Shown one piece after another: positions 1 through 6,746 of a stretch of DNA of 64,000 nt. This DNA is from Streptomonospora nanhaiensis (GTDB lineage: Bacteria > Actinomycetota > Actinomycetes > Streptosporangiales > Streptosporangiaceae), in assembly GCF_026642255.1 (NCBI RefSeq), contig NZ_CP113264.1, positions 2,356,001 through 2,420,000 of the forward strand, in the 5' to 3' direction. The position numbers and the translations under genes were made by a program. How positions within the stretch are numbered: position 1 is the stretch's first letter; the number at the start of each line of letters is the position of its first letter. The notes beneath the pieces are model-generated. The model was not told where the DNA came from, searched no databases, and was given only the letters and a program-made list of their open reading frames with translations.

Positions 1-412
1 CGGCGTAGGGCGCCAGCGCCCGCTGGAGGGGCTCCACCTTGCGCAGGTGGCAGCAGATGCCGGGGTCGCGGCCGTGCAGGCGCGGCCCCAGGGCCAGGTC
101 CTGCTCGGCCACCGTGCGGACGGGTTCGACGTTGATCAGGTTGATGTCGTACACGGAGGAGACGGCGTCGCGGGTGCCCAGGGTCTCGGGGAAGTGGTAC
201 CCGGTGTCCAGGAAGATCACGTCGATGCCGGGCGCGGCCTTCGAGGCCAGGTCGACCATGAGCGCGTCCGCCATGGACGAGGTCATGCAGAGCTGGTCCC
301 CGAAGGTCTCCGCGGCCCAGGCGATGATCTCCTGGGCGGAGGCCTCCTCCAGCTCGCGCGCGGCGCGCACGGCGAGCTCGGGGCCGCCCGCGGCGGTGAT
401 GGTGGAGTTCAT
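1..412 (-). CDS. cysH: Adenylylsulfate/phosphoadenylylsulfate reductase, N-terminal part (cut by window edge)
   Basis: This is the first 137 residues of the enzyme that reduces activated sulfate (APS or PAPS) to sulfite in cysteine synthesis; the rest lies outside the window. The thiosulfonucleotide-binding segment FLDTGYHFPETL is at residues 67-78. The pair Cys120-Cys121 in GICCHLRKVEPL is the first half of the 4Fe-4S ligand set (CC...CxxC) of bacterial APS-type reductases, and E. coli PAPS reductase lacks this pair. APS is therefore the likelier substrate, but the second CxxC and the catalytic cysteine cannot be seen. The ATG overlaps the stop of the upstream zinc-ribbon gene (ATGA), so the two are probably translationally coupled and share the sulfite reductase transcript. 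Confidence 0.93.
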   Translation of the reverse strand, partial: MNSTITAAGGPELAVRAARELEEASAQEIIAWAAETFGDQLCMTSSMADALMVDLASKAAPGIDVIFLDTGYHFPETLGTRDAVSSVYDINLINVEPVRTVAEQDLALGPRLHGRDPGICCHLRKVEPLQRALAPYA

Positions 413-615
413 GAGTTCCCTTCCGTCGGTCTGGAGGGGGCGTCCGCGCCGGAGAACGACGCGGAGCGCAACCCGACGTACTTGACGCGGAACACGCGGG
501 CGCAGGACAGGCAGGCCCAGGGGTAGCCCTCGCCCTTGACGGCGGCTCCCTCCTCCGGAACCAGGTCCTCGTCACCGCAGTAGGGGCAGTAGTGGGGCGC
601 GGCCCTCTCGGACAT
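409..615 (-). CDS. Small zinc-ribbon protein between sulfite reductase and CysH
   Basis: A 68-residue protein with two CxxC-type knuckles (CPYCGDE at about residues 10-16, CLSCARVF at about 35-42), predicted to bind one zinc or iron ion. It has no signal peptide or membrane segment, so it is probably cytosolic. It lies between the sulfite reductase gene (about 100 nt upstream) and cysH (ATGA overlap downstream), which ties it to sulfate reduction. I recall small Cys-rich ORFs at this position in other actinomycetes, but I know no proven function. A role as an iron-sulfur or siroheme assembly aid or a small electron carrier would be a guess. The acidic, polar C-terminal tail (about residues 50-68) looks disordered. 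Confidence 0.85.
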   Translation of the reverse strand: MSERAAPHYCPYCGDEDLVPEEGAAVKGEGYPWACLSCARVFRVKYVGLRSASFSGADAPSRPTEGNS

Positions 616-714
616 GGCGCACCTCTTCCTTCGTCGTGTTCCACGGGTCCTGCTCGGGCACGGCCGGGGCGGCCCGCGGGGCGGGAGCCCGCCCCGGCCG
701 GGCCGCTCCGGTCG

Positions 715-2412
715 CTACTTCAGGTCGGCGTCGTCCGCCCGGCCGACCCAGGACGCGAAGGACTCACCGTCCTTCTTCTGGTCCTGGAACCGGCGCAGCA
801 CCCGCTCGACGTAGTCGGGCAGGTCGTCGGCGGTGGTCTTCAGGCCGCGGATCTTCTTGCCGAAGGACCGGGTCATGCCCATGCCGCCGCCCAGGTGGAT
901 CTGGTAGCCCTCCACCTGCTCGCCGTCGGCGTTCATCACCAGCTGGCCCTTGAGGCCGATGTCGGCCACCTGGATGCGGGCGCACGAGTTGGGGCAGCCG
1001 TTGAGGTTGATGGTCAGGGGCTCGCCGAAGTCCGGCAGCCGTTTCTCGAGCTCGTCGATCAGGGTCGAGGCGCGGGCCTTGGTCTCCACGATCGCGAGCT
1101 TGCAGAACTCGATGCCGGTGCACGCCATCGTCTGGCGCCGGAACACGCTCGGCTCGACCTGGAGGTCCTCCGCGCCCAGGGCGGCGCGGATCGAGTCGAT
1201 CCGCTCCTCCTCGACGTCCAGGATCACCAGCTTCTGGTCGGCGGTCGTGCGGATGCGGTCCGAACCGTGCTCCTCGGCGATCTCGGCGATGCGCAGCAGG
1301 GAGGTGCCGGAGACCCGCCCCACCCTGGGTGCGAAACCGACGTAGAACCGCCCGTCGTTCTGGCGGTGCACGCCCACGTGGTCGCGCTCCAGCCCGGGGT
1401 CCAGCTCCGGCGCGGGGCCGTCCTGGAGCGCGTACCCCAGGTACTCCTCCTCCAGCACCTGGCGGAACTTCTCCGCGCCCCAGTCCTTGATGAGGAACTT
1501 GATCCTGGCGCGGGTGCGCAGGCGCCGGTAGCCGTAGTCGCGGAAGATCGAGCAGACGCCCGCCCACACCTCGCTGACCTGGTCGGGGCGGACGAACGCC
1601 CCGAGGCGCTGGGCGAACATCGGGTTGGTGGACAGGCCGCCGCCGACGAAGAGGTCGTAGCCGGCCTCGCCCGCCCCGTCGCGCACGCCCACGAACGCGA
1701 TGTCGTTGATCTCGTGGTTGACGCAGTGGGAGCTGCACCCCGACAGCGAGGTCTTGAACTTGCGGGGCAGGTTGGAGTACAGCGGGCTGCCGATGTGCTC
1801 GTCGTAGATCTGGCGGATCTGCGGTGTGGGGTCGATGACCTCGTGCTCGGCGACGCCCGCCAGCGGACAGCCCATGATCACACGGGGGGTGTCGCCGCAG
1901 GCCTCCGTGGTGGAGAGGCCGACCGACTCCAGCTTCTCCCAGATCGCGGGCACGTCCTCGACCCGGATCCAGTGGAACTGGACGTTCTGGCGGTCGGTGA
2001 TGTCGGCGGTGTCCCTGCCGTGGTCGCGGGAGATCTCGCCGATGGCGCGCAGCTGCGCCGCGGAGAGCTGGCCGCCGTCGATCCGCACGCGCAGCATGAA
2101 GTAGCTGTCGTCCAGCTCCTCCGGCTCCAGGACGGCGGTCTTGCCGCCGTCGATGCCCGGTGCCCGCTGCGTGTACAGCCCGAACCAGCGGAAACGCCCC
2201 CGCAGGTCGGCCGGGTCGATCGAGTCGAACCCGCGCTTGGAGTAGATGTTGATGATCCGATCGCGGACGTTGAGCCCGTCGTCGTTCTTCTTGTTCTCCT
2301 CGTTCTTGTTCAGCGGCTCGCGGTAGCCGAGGGCCCACTGGCCCTCGCCACGGCGGCGTCGCGGCGTGGCCGCGGTCGCTGTCCTGCCGGGCTGCGCGGA
2401 AGAGGGAGGCAT
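715..2412 (-). CDS. Ferredoxin-dependent siroheme sulfite reductase (NirA/SirA family)
   Basis: A 565-residue siroheme/4Fe-4S enzyme that should reduce sulfite to sulfide with ferredoxin as donor. The cluster/siroheme cysteines are Cys431 and Cys437 (CTGIEFC) and Cys473 and Cys477 (NGCPNSC), the standard C-x5-C...C-x3-C set. Tyr80 (GLYTQR) and Cys172 (TEACGDTPR) are 92 residues apart, the same spacing as the covalently linked Tyr69-Cys161 pair of Mycobacterium tuberculosis NirA, so the same crosslink is likely. The next genes, a zinc-ribbon protein and cysH, support sulfite rather than nitrite as substrate. The N-terminus (1-25) is basic and low complexity, so the exact start is less certain. 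The gene sits behind a Cys-rich leader peptide and a hairpin, suggesting attenuation. Confidence 0.93.
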   Translation of the reverse strand: MPPSSAQPGRTATAATPRRRRGEGQWALGYREPLNKNEENKKNDDGLNVRDRIINIYSKRGFDSIDPADLRGRFRWFGLYTQRAPGIDGGKTAVLEPEELDDSYFMLRVRIDGGQLSAAQLRAIGEISRDHGRDTADITDRQNVQFHWIRVEDVPAIWEKLESVGLSTTEACGDTPRVIMGCPLAGVAEHEVIDPTPQIRQIYDEHIGSPLYSNLPRKFKTSLSGCSSHCVNHEINDIAFVGVRDGAGEAGYDLFVGGGLSTNPMFAQRLGAFVRPDQVSEVWAGVCSIFRDYGYRRLRTRARIKFLIKDWGAEKFRQVLEEEYLGYALQDGPAPELDPGLERDHVGVHRQNDGRFYVGFAPRVGRVSGTSLLRIAEIAEEHGSDRIRTTADQKLVILDVEEERIDSIRAALGAEDLQVEPSVFRRQTMACTGIEFCKLAIVETKARASTLIDELEKRLPDFGEPLTINLNGCPNSCARIQVADIGLKGQLVMNADGEQVEGYQIHLGGGMGMTRSFGKKIRGLKTTADDLPDYVERVLRRFQDQKKDGESFASWVGRADDADLK

Positions 2413-2559
2413 CGCGGGTGTCTCCGATGGGGTCGCGGGGTGCTCACAGTCCCGGCGCCCGCACCGCCGGCCCGTGGGCGCCGCACGTCGTCGTGTCGGG
2501 CGTCACGGGTGGGATCCGCGTGTGGGGAAGCGAAGAAGGGGGAGAGCGCCGGGGCCGCG

Positions 2560-2576
2560 CGCACCCCTGGGGTGCG
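2560..2576 (-). terminator. Candidate attenuator hairpin between leader peptide and sulfite reductase
   Basis: A perfect 8-bp inverted repeat (CGCACCCC, one base, GGGGTGCG) starts about 17 nt downstream of the leader-peptide stop and lies about 150 nt before the sulfite reductase start. There is no T-run after it on the minus strand. It could be a terminator or antiterminator stem, or it could mask a ribosome site. The attenuation role is inferred from position. Confidence 0.4.
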
Positions 2577-2592
2577 TCAAAAGGCGGCGAGA

Positions 2593-2682
2593 TTAACCGA
2601 CGCTGCAACAGATGGCACTGCGGACCCGAAGAAAGTCCACGTGGCGGCGCACGCAGAGCATGGGGTCCAGGGCAGCGATCAT
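2593..2682 (-). CDS. Cys-containing leader peptide upstream of the sulfite reductase operon
   Basis: A 29-residue ORF, ATG at 2682 and TAA at 2593-2595, reads MIAALDPMLC, then VRRHVDFLRVRSAICCSVG. The RRHVD...R..SA.C pattern ending in Cys-Cys resembles the short 'putative leader peptides' found before sulfur-assimilation genes in many actinomycetes (from memory, not searched). Two adjacent Cys codons just before the stop are what a cysteine-sensing ribosome-stalling attenuator needs. There is no clear Shine-Dalgarno, but a candidate promoter places the transcript start at the ATG, so translation may be leaderless. A second in-frame ATG at 2661 would give a 22-residue form. Low cysteine would stall ribosomes near the CC codons and change folding of the downstream hairpin; this mechanism is inference. 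Confidence 0.7.
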   Translation of the reverse strand: MIAALDPMLCVRRHVDFLRVRSAICCSVG

Positions 2683-2688
2683 GCAATG

Positions 2689-2718
2689 AGAATGTCACGG
2701 GCTTCCGGACTTTGTCCA
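2689..2718 (-). promoter_or_regulatory. Candidate promoter of the sulfite reductase/cysH operon
   Basis: On the minus strand TGGACA (2713-2718) and CATTCT (2689-2694) are separated by 18 bp and resemble -35 and -10 elements. The expected start point falls at or next to the leader-peptide ATG (2682), fitting a leaderless transcript. Confidence 0.45.
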
Positions 2719-2740
2719 GACGCGCCGAAAGGCCCCCGAC

Positions 2741-2758
2741 GTGAGTCACGTCACTCAC
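2741..2758. promoter_or_regulatory. 18-bp perfect inverted repeat between sir operon and BrkB gene
   Basis: GTGAGT-CACGTC-ACTCAC is a perfect 6-6-6 inverted repeat just upstream of the candidate sir -35 element (2713-2718) and about 40 nt before the divergent membrane-protein start. It is well placed to be an operator for either direction. The cognate regulator is unknown. Confidence 0.4.
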
Positions 2759-2799
2759 CGCGTCGCCCGGTGGGGCCTGTGCCCGCTAACGTTCTCCCC

Positions 2800-3810
2800 G
2801 TGGTGGGATTCTGGGAGGCGCTGTGGCACGCCGTCGACGCATGGCTGAGACGGCACCCCCGCGCGCACGGCGGAATGCTGCTCGTCCTGCGCACCGTGCG
2901 GGCGTTCGCCCGGGACCGGGTGGTCGGCCTCGCGGCCGAGTCGGCGTTCTTCACCCTCATCTCGCTGCCCGCGCTGCTGCTGTGCCTGCTGGGGGCGCTG
3001 GGGCCGCTGGCCGCCGTGCTGGGCGACGACATCGTGGAGGAGATCCGGGTCTGGATCCTGGACCTGGCCGCGCGTGTGCTCACCCCGGGCACGGTGGACA
3101 GCGTCGTCAGGCCGCTCGTCGACGACTTCCTCGGCGGCGCCCAGGGCGGGCTCCTCTCGGTGACGTTCGCGGTGTCGCTGTGGTCGGGGTCGCGGGCGAT
3201 GAACGTCTTCATCCGCTCCATCACCATCTCCTACGGGCTGGACGAGCTGCGGGGCTGGATACGCCAGAGGGTCCTCGCGTTCGTCGCCTACCTCGGGGGG
3301 CTGCTGTTCGCGGTCCTGGTCCTGCCGGTCCTGGTGGCCGGGCCCGACATCGTGCACGCGCTACTGCCCATCACCGTGGGGCGCCTCAACCTCCTCTACT
3401 GGCCGACCGTGGTGCTGCTCGCCATCGCGGCGGTCACGCTGCTGTACGCGCTGAGCGTGCCGGTGCGCACCCCGCTGTGGCGCCACCTGCCCGGCGCGCT
3501 GCTGGCCACGCTGGTGCTGATCGGCGGGTCGGCCGCCCTGCGCGCCTACCTGGACGCCTCCCTGGGCCAGGTGAGCATCTACGGTTCGCTGGCGGCGCCG
3601 ATCGCCATCCTGGCCTGGCTGTACGTGATGGCCGTCGCCGTCCTGGTCGGGTCCTCGTTCAACTCCGAGATCGACGCCATGTGGCCGACCGTCCGCACCG
3701 CCGCGGCCAGGGCCGAGCTCGCGAACCGCCGGTTCGAGCGGGCGGACCGCCTCGTCCAGCGGCGTGAGCAGGCGGTCATCGACACGATCGTGGAGGGCAA
3801 CGGCCGCTGA
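2800..3810 (+). CDS. YihY/BrkB family integral membrane protein
   Basis: A 336-residue inner-membrane protein of the YihY/virulence-factor-BrkB family. Known members have about six transmembrane helices and no firm transport function. The family core is visible: the first helix region ESAFFTLISLPALLL at about 45-60, then long hydrophobic stretches around 110-135, 160-190, 200-225 and 235-290, and the C-terminal segment YGSLAAPIAILAWLYV. I chose GTG 2800; GTG 2803 is equally possible. A TAACGTT element ends about 8 nt before it, which suggests a leaderless transcript, and no Shine-Dalgarno is seen. The basic, charged C-terminal tail is probably cytoplasmic. The gene is divergent from the sulfite reductase operon and otherwise seems to stand alone. 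Confidence 0.87.
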   Translation: MVGFWEALWHAVDAWLRRHPRAHGGMLLVLRTVRAFARDRVVGLAAESAFFTLISLPALLLCLLGALGPLAAVLGDDIVEEIRVWILDLAARVLTPGTVDSVVRPLVDDFLGGAQGGLLSVTFAVSLWSGSRAMNVFIRSITISYGLDELRGWIRQRVLAFVAYLGGLLFAVLVLPVLVAGPDIVHALLPITVGRLNLLYWPTVVLLAIAAVTLLYALSVPVRTPLWRHLPGALLATLVLIGGSAALRAYLDASLGQVSIYGSLAAPIAILAWLYVMAVAVLVGSSFNSEIDAMWPTVRTAAARAELANRRFERADRLVQRREQAVIDTIVEGNGR

Positions 3811-3927
3811 GGCCCGCCGACTCGCCGAAGGTCGCTCCGCCCCGGTACCGTCGCGGAAGCCGTCCGGGAGGAGGGCCGCGGCCCCGCGGCCCCGGGTCCG
3901 GACGCCGCACCACGAGAGGTCACCCCC

Positions 3928-3999
3928 ATGACCGTCCCCCCGTCCCCCGCCGGCCCCCGGCCCCGTGTCGCCGCCCCTGAGCGGGGGTACGGCGGATGA
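3928..3999 (+). CDS. 23-codon ORF overlapping the next membrane-protein gene
   Basis: A tiny ORF (MTVPPSPAG...) with a good ribosome site (GAGAGG, 8 nt before ATG 3928) ends at TGA 3997-3999, overlapping the ATG of the next gene (ATGA). It may be a coupled leader ORF. Alternatively it is the true proline-rich N-terminus of the downstream protein split by a frameshift. The sequence alone does not decide. Confidence 0.4.
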   Translation: MTVPPSPAGPRPRVAAPERGYGG

Positions 4000-4772
4000 G
4001 GGCGTCGCCCCTGCTCGCCGCCTGTGCGAGCGCAGGCCCTCTGGCCTGCTTCGTGATCCTCCCGGTGGTGCGGTTCACGGGGAATCCCGTGCCGGTGGCG
4101 GCCGGGATCTTCCTCGCCCTGTTCCTCGGGTGGGCCGCCGCCTGCTGCACGACGGTCGCCCACACGGAGATGACGTTCTCGGAGAGGATCCGCTGGGCGG
4201 GGGGAGAGCATTTCTTCTCCGTGACGACCCGGTTCAACCTCGTCACCTCCGTCCCCCTCACCCTGCTCGCCCTGGCGTTCGTCGTCTTCAACTCCGCCTG
4301 GACGATGATGCCCCTGCTGGCGGTCTCCTGCGGGTCCGCCGTCCTGGCCTGGGTCCACCTGAGGAGGGAGCGTGCGGCGCGGCTGGAGGCCGCGGCGGAA
4401 CCGGTGCTCACCGGGCCGAAGGTGATCGGCCTGCGCAGCCCGGGACAGGTGCCGCGGGGGTGGGTGCCGGTGGTGGTCCACCGGCCGCATGCGGGCATGC
4501 GGGACATGCTCGTCGACTATCGGGTCCACGTGGACGGCGACAGGGTGGGGACGGTGGCTCCTGGGGAGAGCCTCGTCGTGGGCCTTCCCCCGGGACCGCA
4601 CAGCGTCCGGTGCGCGTACGCCGGGTTCTCCAGTGTCCCGGTGTCCTTCGCGGCGGTCCCGGGCGTCACCGTCCACCTCGTGGGCGAACCGGGGGGAACG
4701 GCCGCCACCGCGGCCGCCGACCAGCGGAACCGGCCCCAGGAGTACATCAGGCTCTTCAGGCTCCCCGGTTGA
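3996..4772 (+). CDS. Unknown membrane protein with C-terminal beta-rich domain
   Basis: A 258-residue protein that I do not recognise. The N-terminal half has four hydrophobic segments in two pairs (about 5-25, 32-52, 85-105, 108-123). A charged helix (LRRERAARLEAAAEP) follows. The C-terminal domain (about 150-240) contains VHVDGDRVGTVAPGESLVVGLPPGPHSVRC, which resembles PEGA-type carbohydrate- or surface-associated repeats in having a short strand-turn-strand followed by LPPGPH. The start ATG overlaps the stop of a 23-codon ORF that has the better ribosome site, so the N-terminus could be longer if a frameshift is present. The flanking genes are unrelated, so context gives little help. Confidence 0.75.
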   Translation: MRASPLLAACASAGPLACFVILPVVRFTGNPVPVAAGIFLALFLGWAAACCTTVAHTEMTFSERIRWAGGEHFFSVTTRFNLVTSVPLTLLALAFVVFNSAWTMMPLLAVSCGSAVLAWVHLRRERAARLEAAAEPVLTGPKVIGLRSPGQVPRGWVPVVVHRPHAGMRDMLVDYRVHVDGDRVGTVAPGESLVVGLPPGPHSVRCAYAGFSSVPVSFAAVPGVTVHLVGEPGGTAATAAADQRNRPQEYIRLFRLPG

Positions 4773-5232
4773 CCGGTACACCGCCCCGGCGGGGCCGACG
4801 CGCGGTCCCGGAACCGCGCCGGCCGTGGTCGGCCGGGGGCCGTGCGCGCTCCGGGGCGGATCGAACCGCGGGACCCTGGCCGGATCCGGCCATTTTCGGT
4901 GTGAACCTCACGACGGGTCGGAGGGTCCACAACAGGGGCGGGACAGCGCGGAAAGTCCGGTCCGCATCCCGTGCCGGGGTGATCTTGCAGGTCGGGGGAG
5001 GGACAACGGAAACACTGTCGGAAGTTTCGCAGCGGATACCGGGTCCACCGGCCCATGGCCGGAATAGGTCCGGAGGACGACCATCAGTATCATCTCCAGC
5101 AGCATCGACTACGCGTGTGCCGGCACCACCGCTTGGTGACCACCCAGGCCGCGACCTACCGTCACCGCTGACCGAGGTCTCCCGTAACCCGTACACGAAC
5201 AGGTCCACGTTTCCCATGCCTTCGGAGGCACC
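4773..5232 (+). other. 460-bp intergenic region
   Basis: No convincing gene is present. It starts with GC-rich hairpins (for example GCGCGGT...ACCGCGC near 4797-4817) that may terminate the preceding gene. It continues with a moderately GC-poorer stretch and contains a TACCGT motif near 5156-5161 that may be the -10 of the next gene. A strong GGAGG ribosome site lies at 5224-5228. Confidence 0.4.
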
Positions 5233-6699
5233 ATGAGCCGGGCGTCCCGACCGGGGCAGTCCCGGCCCACCGCCGTCATCGTCATCGCGCCCGACGAACA
5301 CAGCGCCGAGATCGTCATCGAGGGGCAGCGCCAGGTCGTCACCGGCCGCGCCCCGAAGGAGACCCGGCGCGCGGCCCTGGACGTCGCCACCGGCTATGCC
5401 GCCAGAATCGGGCAGCCGGTCCTGGTCGACGCCCGTGACGCCAACGGCGTCTGGCGCCTGGTCGCCACGCCCGACGGGGTGGTCCAGGCCGCCGAGCCTC
5501 CCGCGCCCGTCGCCGCCCCGGTCCCGCCCCCGCCCGCGGCCCCCGCGACTCCCACGCCTTCCGCGAGTCCGGTCCGGCCCGCGGGCTCCGGGCGCAGGCG
5601 CGGCCTGGTCATCGCCGGGGCCGCGGCCCTGGCCCTCGTCCTGCTCGTGGGCGCGGGCGTGGTCGTGACGCGCTTCCTCCCGAGTGGCGGCGCCGACCCC
5701 GCGGAGCAGGCGGCCGACGACGTCACCCTCAACCACCCCGCGCCGCCCCACTTCTCCGAGACCGTCGACTTCAGCGAGGCGCTCGCCACGGGGAGCCAGC
5801 CCGGGGTCAGCCGCGACGGCGAGCTCCTCGCCTACGTCGACCCCGAGGACCGGCTCAACCTGTTCGACGCCGACGGCTCACGCCTCTGGGCGGCCGACCT
5901 GCCGATGGGCTCCGGCGAACTCCTGGGCTCGCCCAGGTTCGTGGAGTACGGGGGCGGGCCCGCGATCGTGGCGGAGACGGCGGGAACCCTCTGGTTCTGG
6001 CCCGCGGACGGCGGGGAGCCCGTCGACATCCCGATCCCGGAGAACGCCTCCGCCCAGTACGTGGGCAGTTCGGTGCTCGTGCGCAGCGAGGAGGAGGCCT
6101 ACGTCCCGGTCGCGGACGCGCTGGAGCCCGTGGAGGTCCCCGGGAGCGCAGCCCCGATGCTGGCCGAGGGGGAGAACGTCCTCGCCGCCGTCCTCAGCGG
6201 GCCCTGGACGTGGGTCTCCCCGGACGGCGACCCGGTCGAGGTCAACGCCGAGCGCCCGGACGAGGCCGGTGAGATGGAGTCGGTCGTCACCGCCCTGCGC
6301 GACTACGTCATCGTGCGCTGGGAGCCCCGCGAGGGCGACGAGACGATCCTGGCCTTCCACGACAGCGAGGACGGCAGCGTGATCGGTACCGCTGCCGTCG
6401 ACCCCGCCCTCCTGGAGGACGTCCGCCACCGCTCCGGCCCCGTCGGGACCGACGTGGTCGCCTACGGGCCCATGGTCCTGGACCCGGCGACCGGCGAGTC
6501 CGCGGTGGTCCCCGGTTTCATCCCCGAGATCGCGGTCGGCGCACGGGTCTTCGGCCGGCTCGACGGCGCACTCGTCGCCGTCGACGCCTCCGGAGAGCCG
6601 TCCGAGGCCCCCGAAGGCTCGGTCCAGCCCAACGGCCTGCTCGGTGAGCGGGCCGTGGTGGTCCACGACGACCACCTCTATGCCATCCCCCCTGAGTAG
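5233..6699 (+). CDS. Membrane-anchored protein with extracellular propeller-like domain
   Basis: A 488-residue protein with three parts. Residues 12-85 form a small alpha/beta domain (TAVIVIAPDEHSAEIVIEG...). A Pro/Ala/Thr-rich linker (about 90-115) leads to a single transmembrane helix (about 118-140, GLVIAGAAALALVLLVGAGV). The remaining 340 residues are a beta-rich domain with repeated strand patterns such as DGELLAYVDPEDRLNLFDADG and GTLWFWPADGG, as expected for a beta-propeller. The topology suggests a cytosolic N-terminal domain and an extracytoplasmic propeller. Function is unknown; such architectures occur in envelope sensing or protein-binding roles. The start is fixed by GGAGG five bases before the ATG. 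The gene is 47 nt upstream of a sortase-substrate gene, so the two may form an operon. Confidence 0.78.
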   Translation: MSRASRPGQSRPTAVIVIAPDEHSAEIVIEGQRQVVTGRAPKETRRAALDVATGYAARIGQPVLVDARDANGVWRLVATPDGVVQAAEPPAPVAAPVPPPPAAPATPTPSASPVRPAGSGRRRGLVIAGAAALALVLLVGAGVVVTRFLPSGGADPAEQAADDVTLNHPAPPHFSETVDFSEALATGSQPGVSRDGELLAYVDPEDRLNLFDADGSRLWAADLPMGSGELLGSPRFVEYGGGPAIVAETAGTLWFWPADGGEPVDIPIPENASAQYVGSSVLVRSEEEAYVPVADALEPVEVPGSAAPMLAEGENVLAAVLSGPWTWVSPDGDPVEVNAERPDEAGEMESVVTALRDYVIVRWEPREGDETILAFHDSEDGSVIGTAAVDPALLEDVRHRSGPVGTDVVAYGPMVLDPATGESAVVPGFIPEIAVGARVFGRLDGALVAVDASGEPSEAPEGSVQPNGLLGERAVVVHDDHLYAIPPE

Positions 6700-6746
6700 A
6701 TCTCTCCCCCTGAGCAGATCACTCGCAGAGAAGAGAAAGGAGTGGG

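Noticed and set aside
592..2799. Long open frame on the plus strand leading into the BrkB gene
   Set aside because: It is antisense to the sulfite reductase gene and is open only because GC-rich codons avoid stops. Only the part from 2800 on has coherent membrane-protein sequence.
4949..4960. GGAAAGTCCGG, a motif also found in RNase P RNA
   Set aside because: The surrounding sequence lacks the other conserved RNase P blocks and matching helices. The 11-mer alone is not enough.
5080..5138. Short frame reading SIISSSIDYACAGTTAW after a GGAGG-like site
   Set aside because: It looks like a small secreted or precursor peptide, but the only possible start is ATC and a stop lies just upstream. Without ATG/GTG/TTG I cannot support it.
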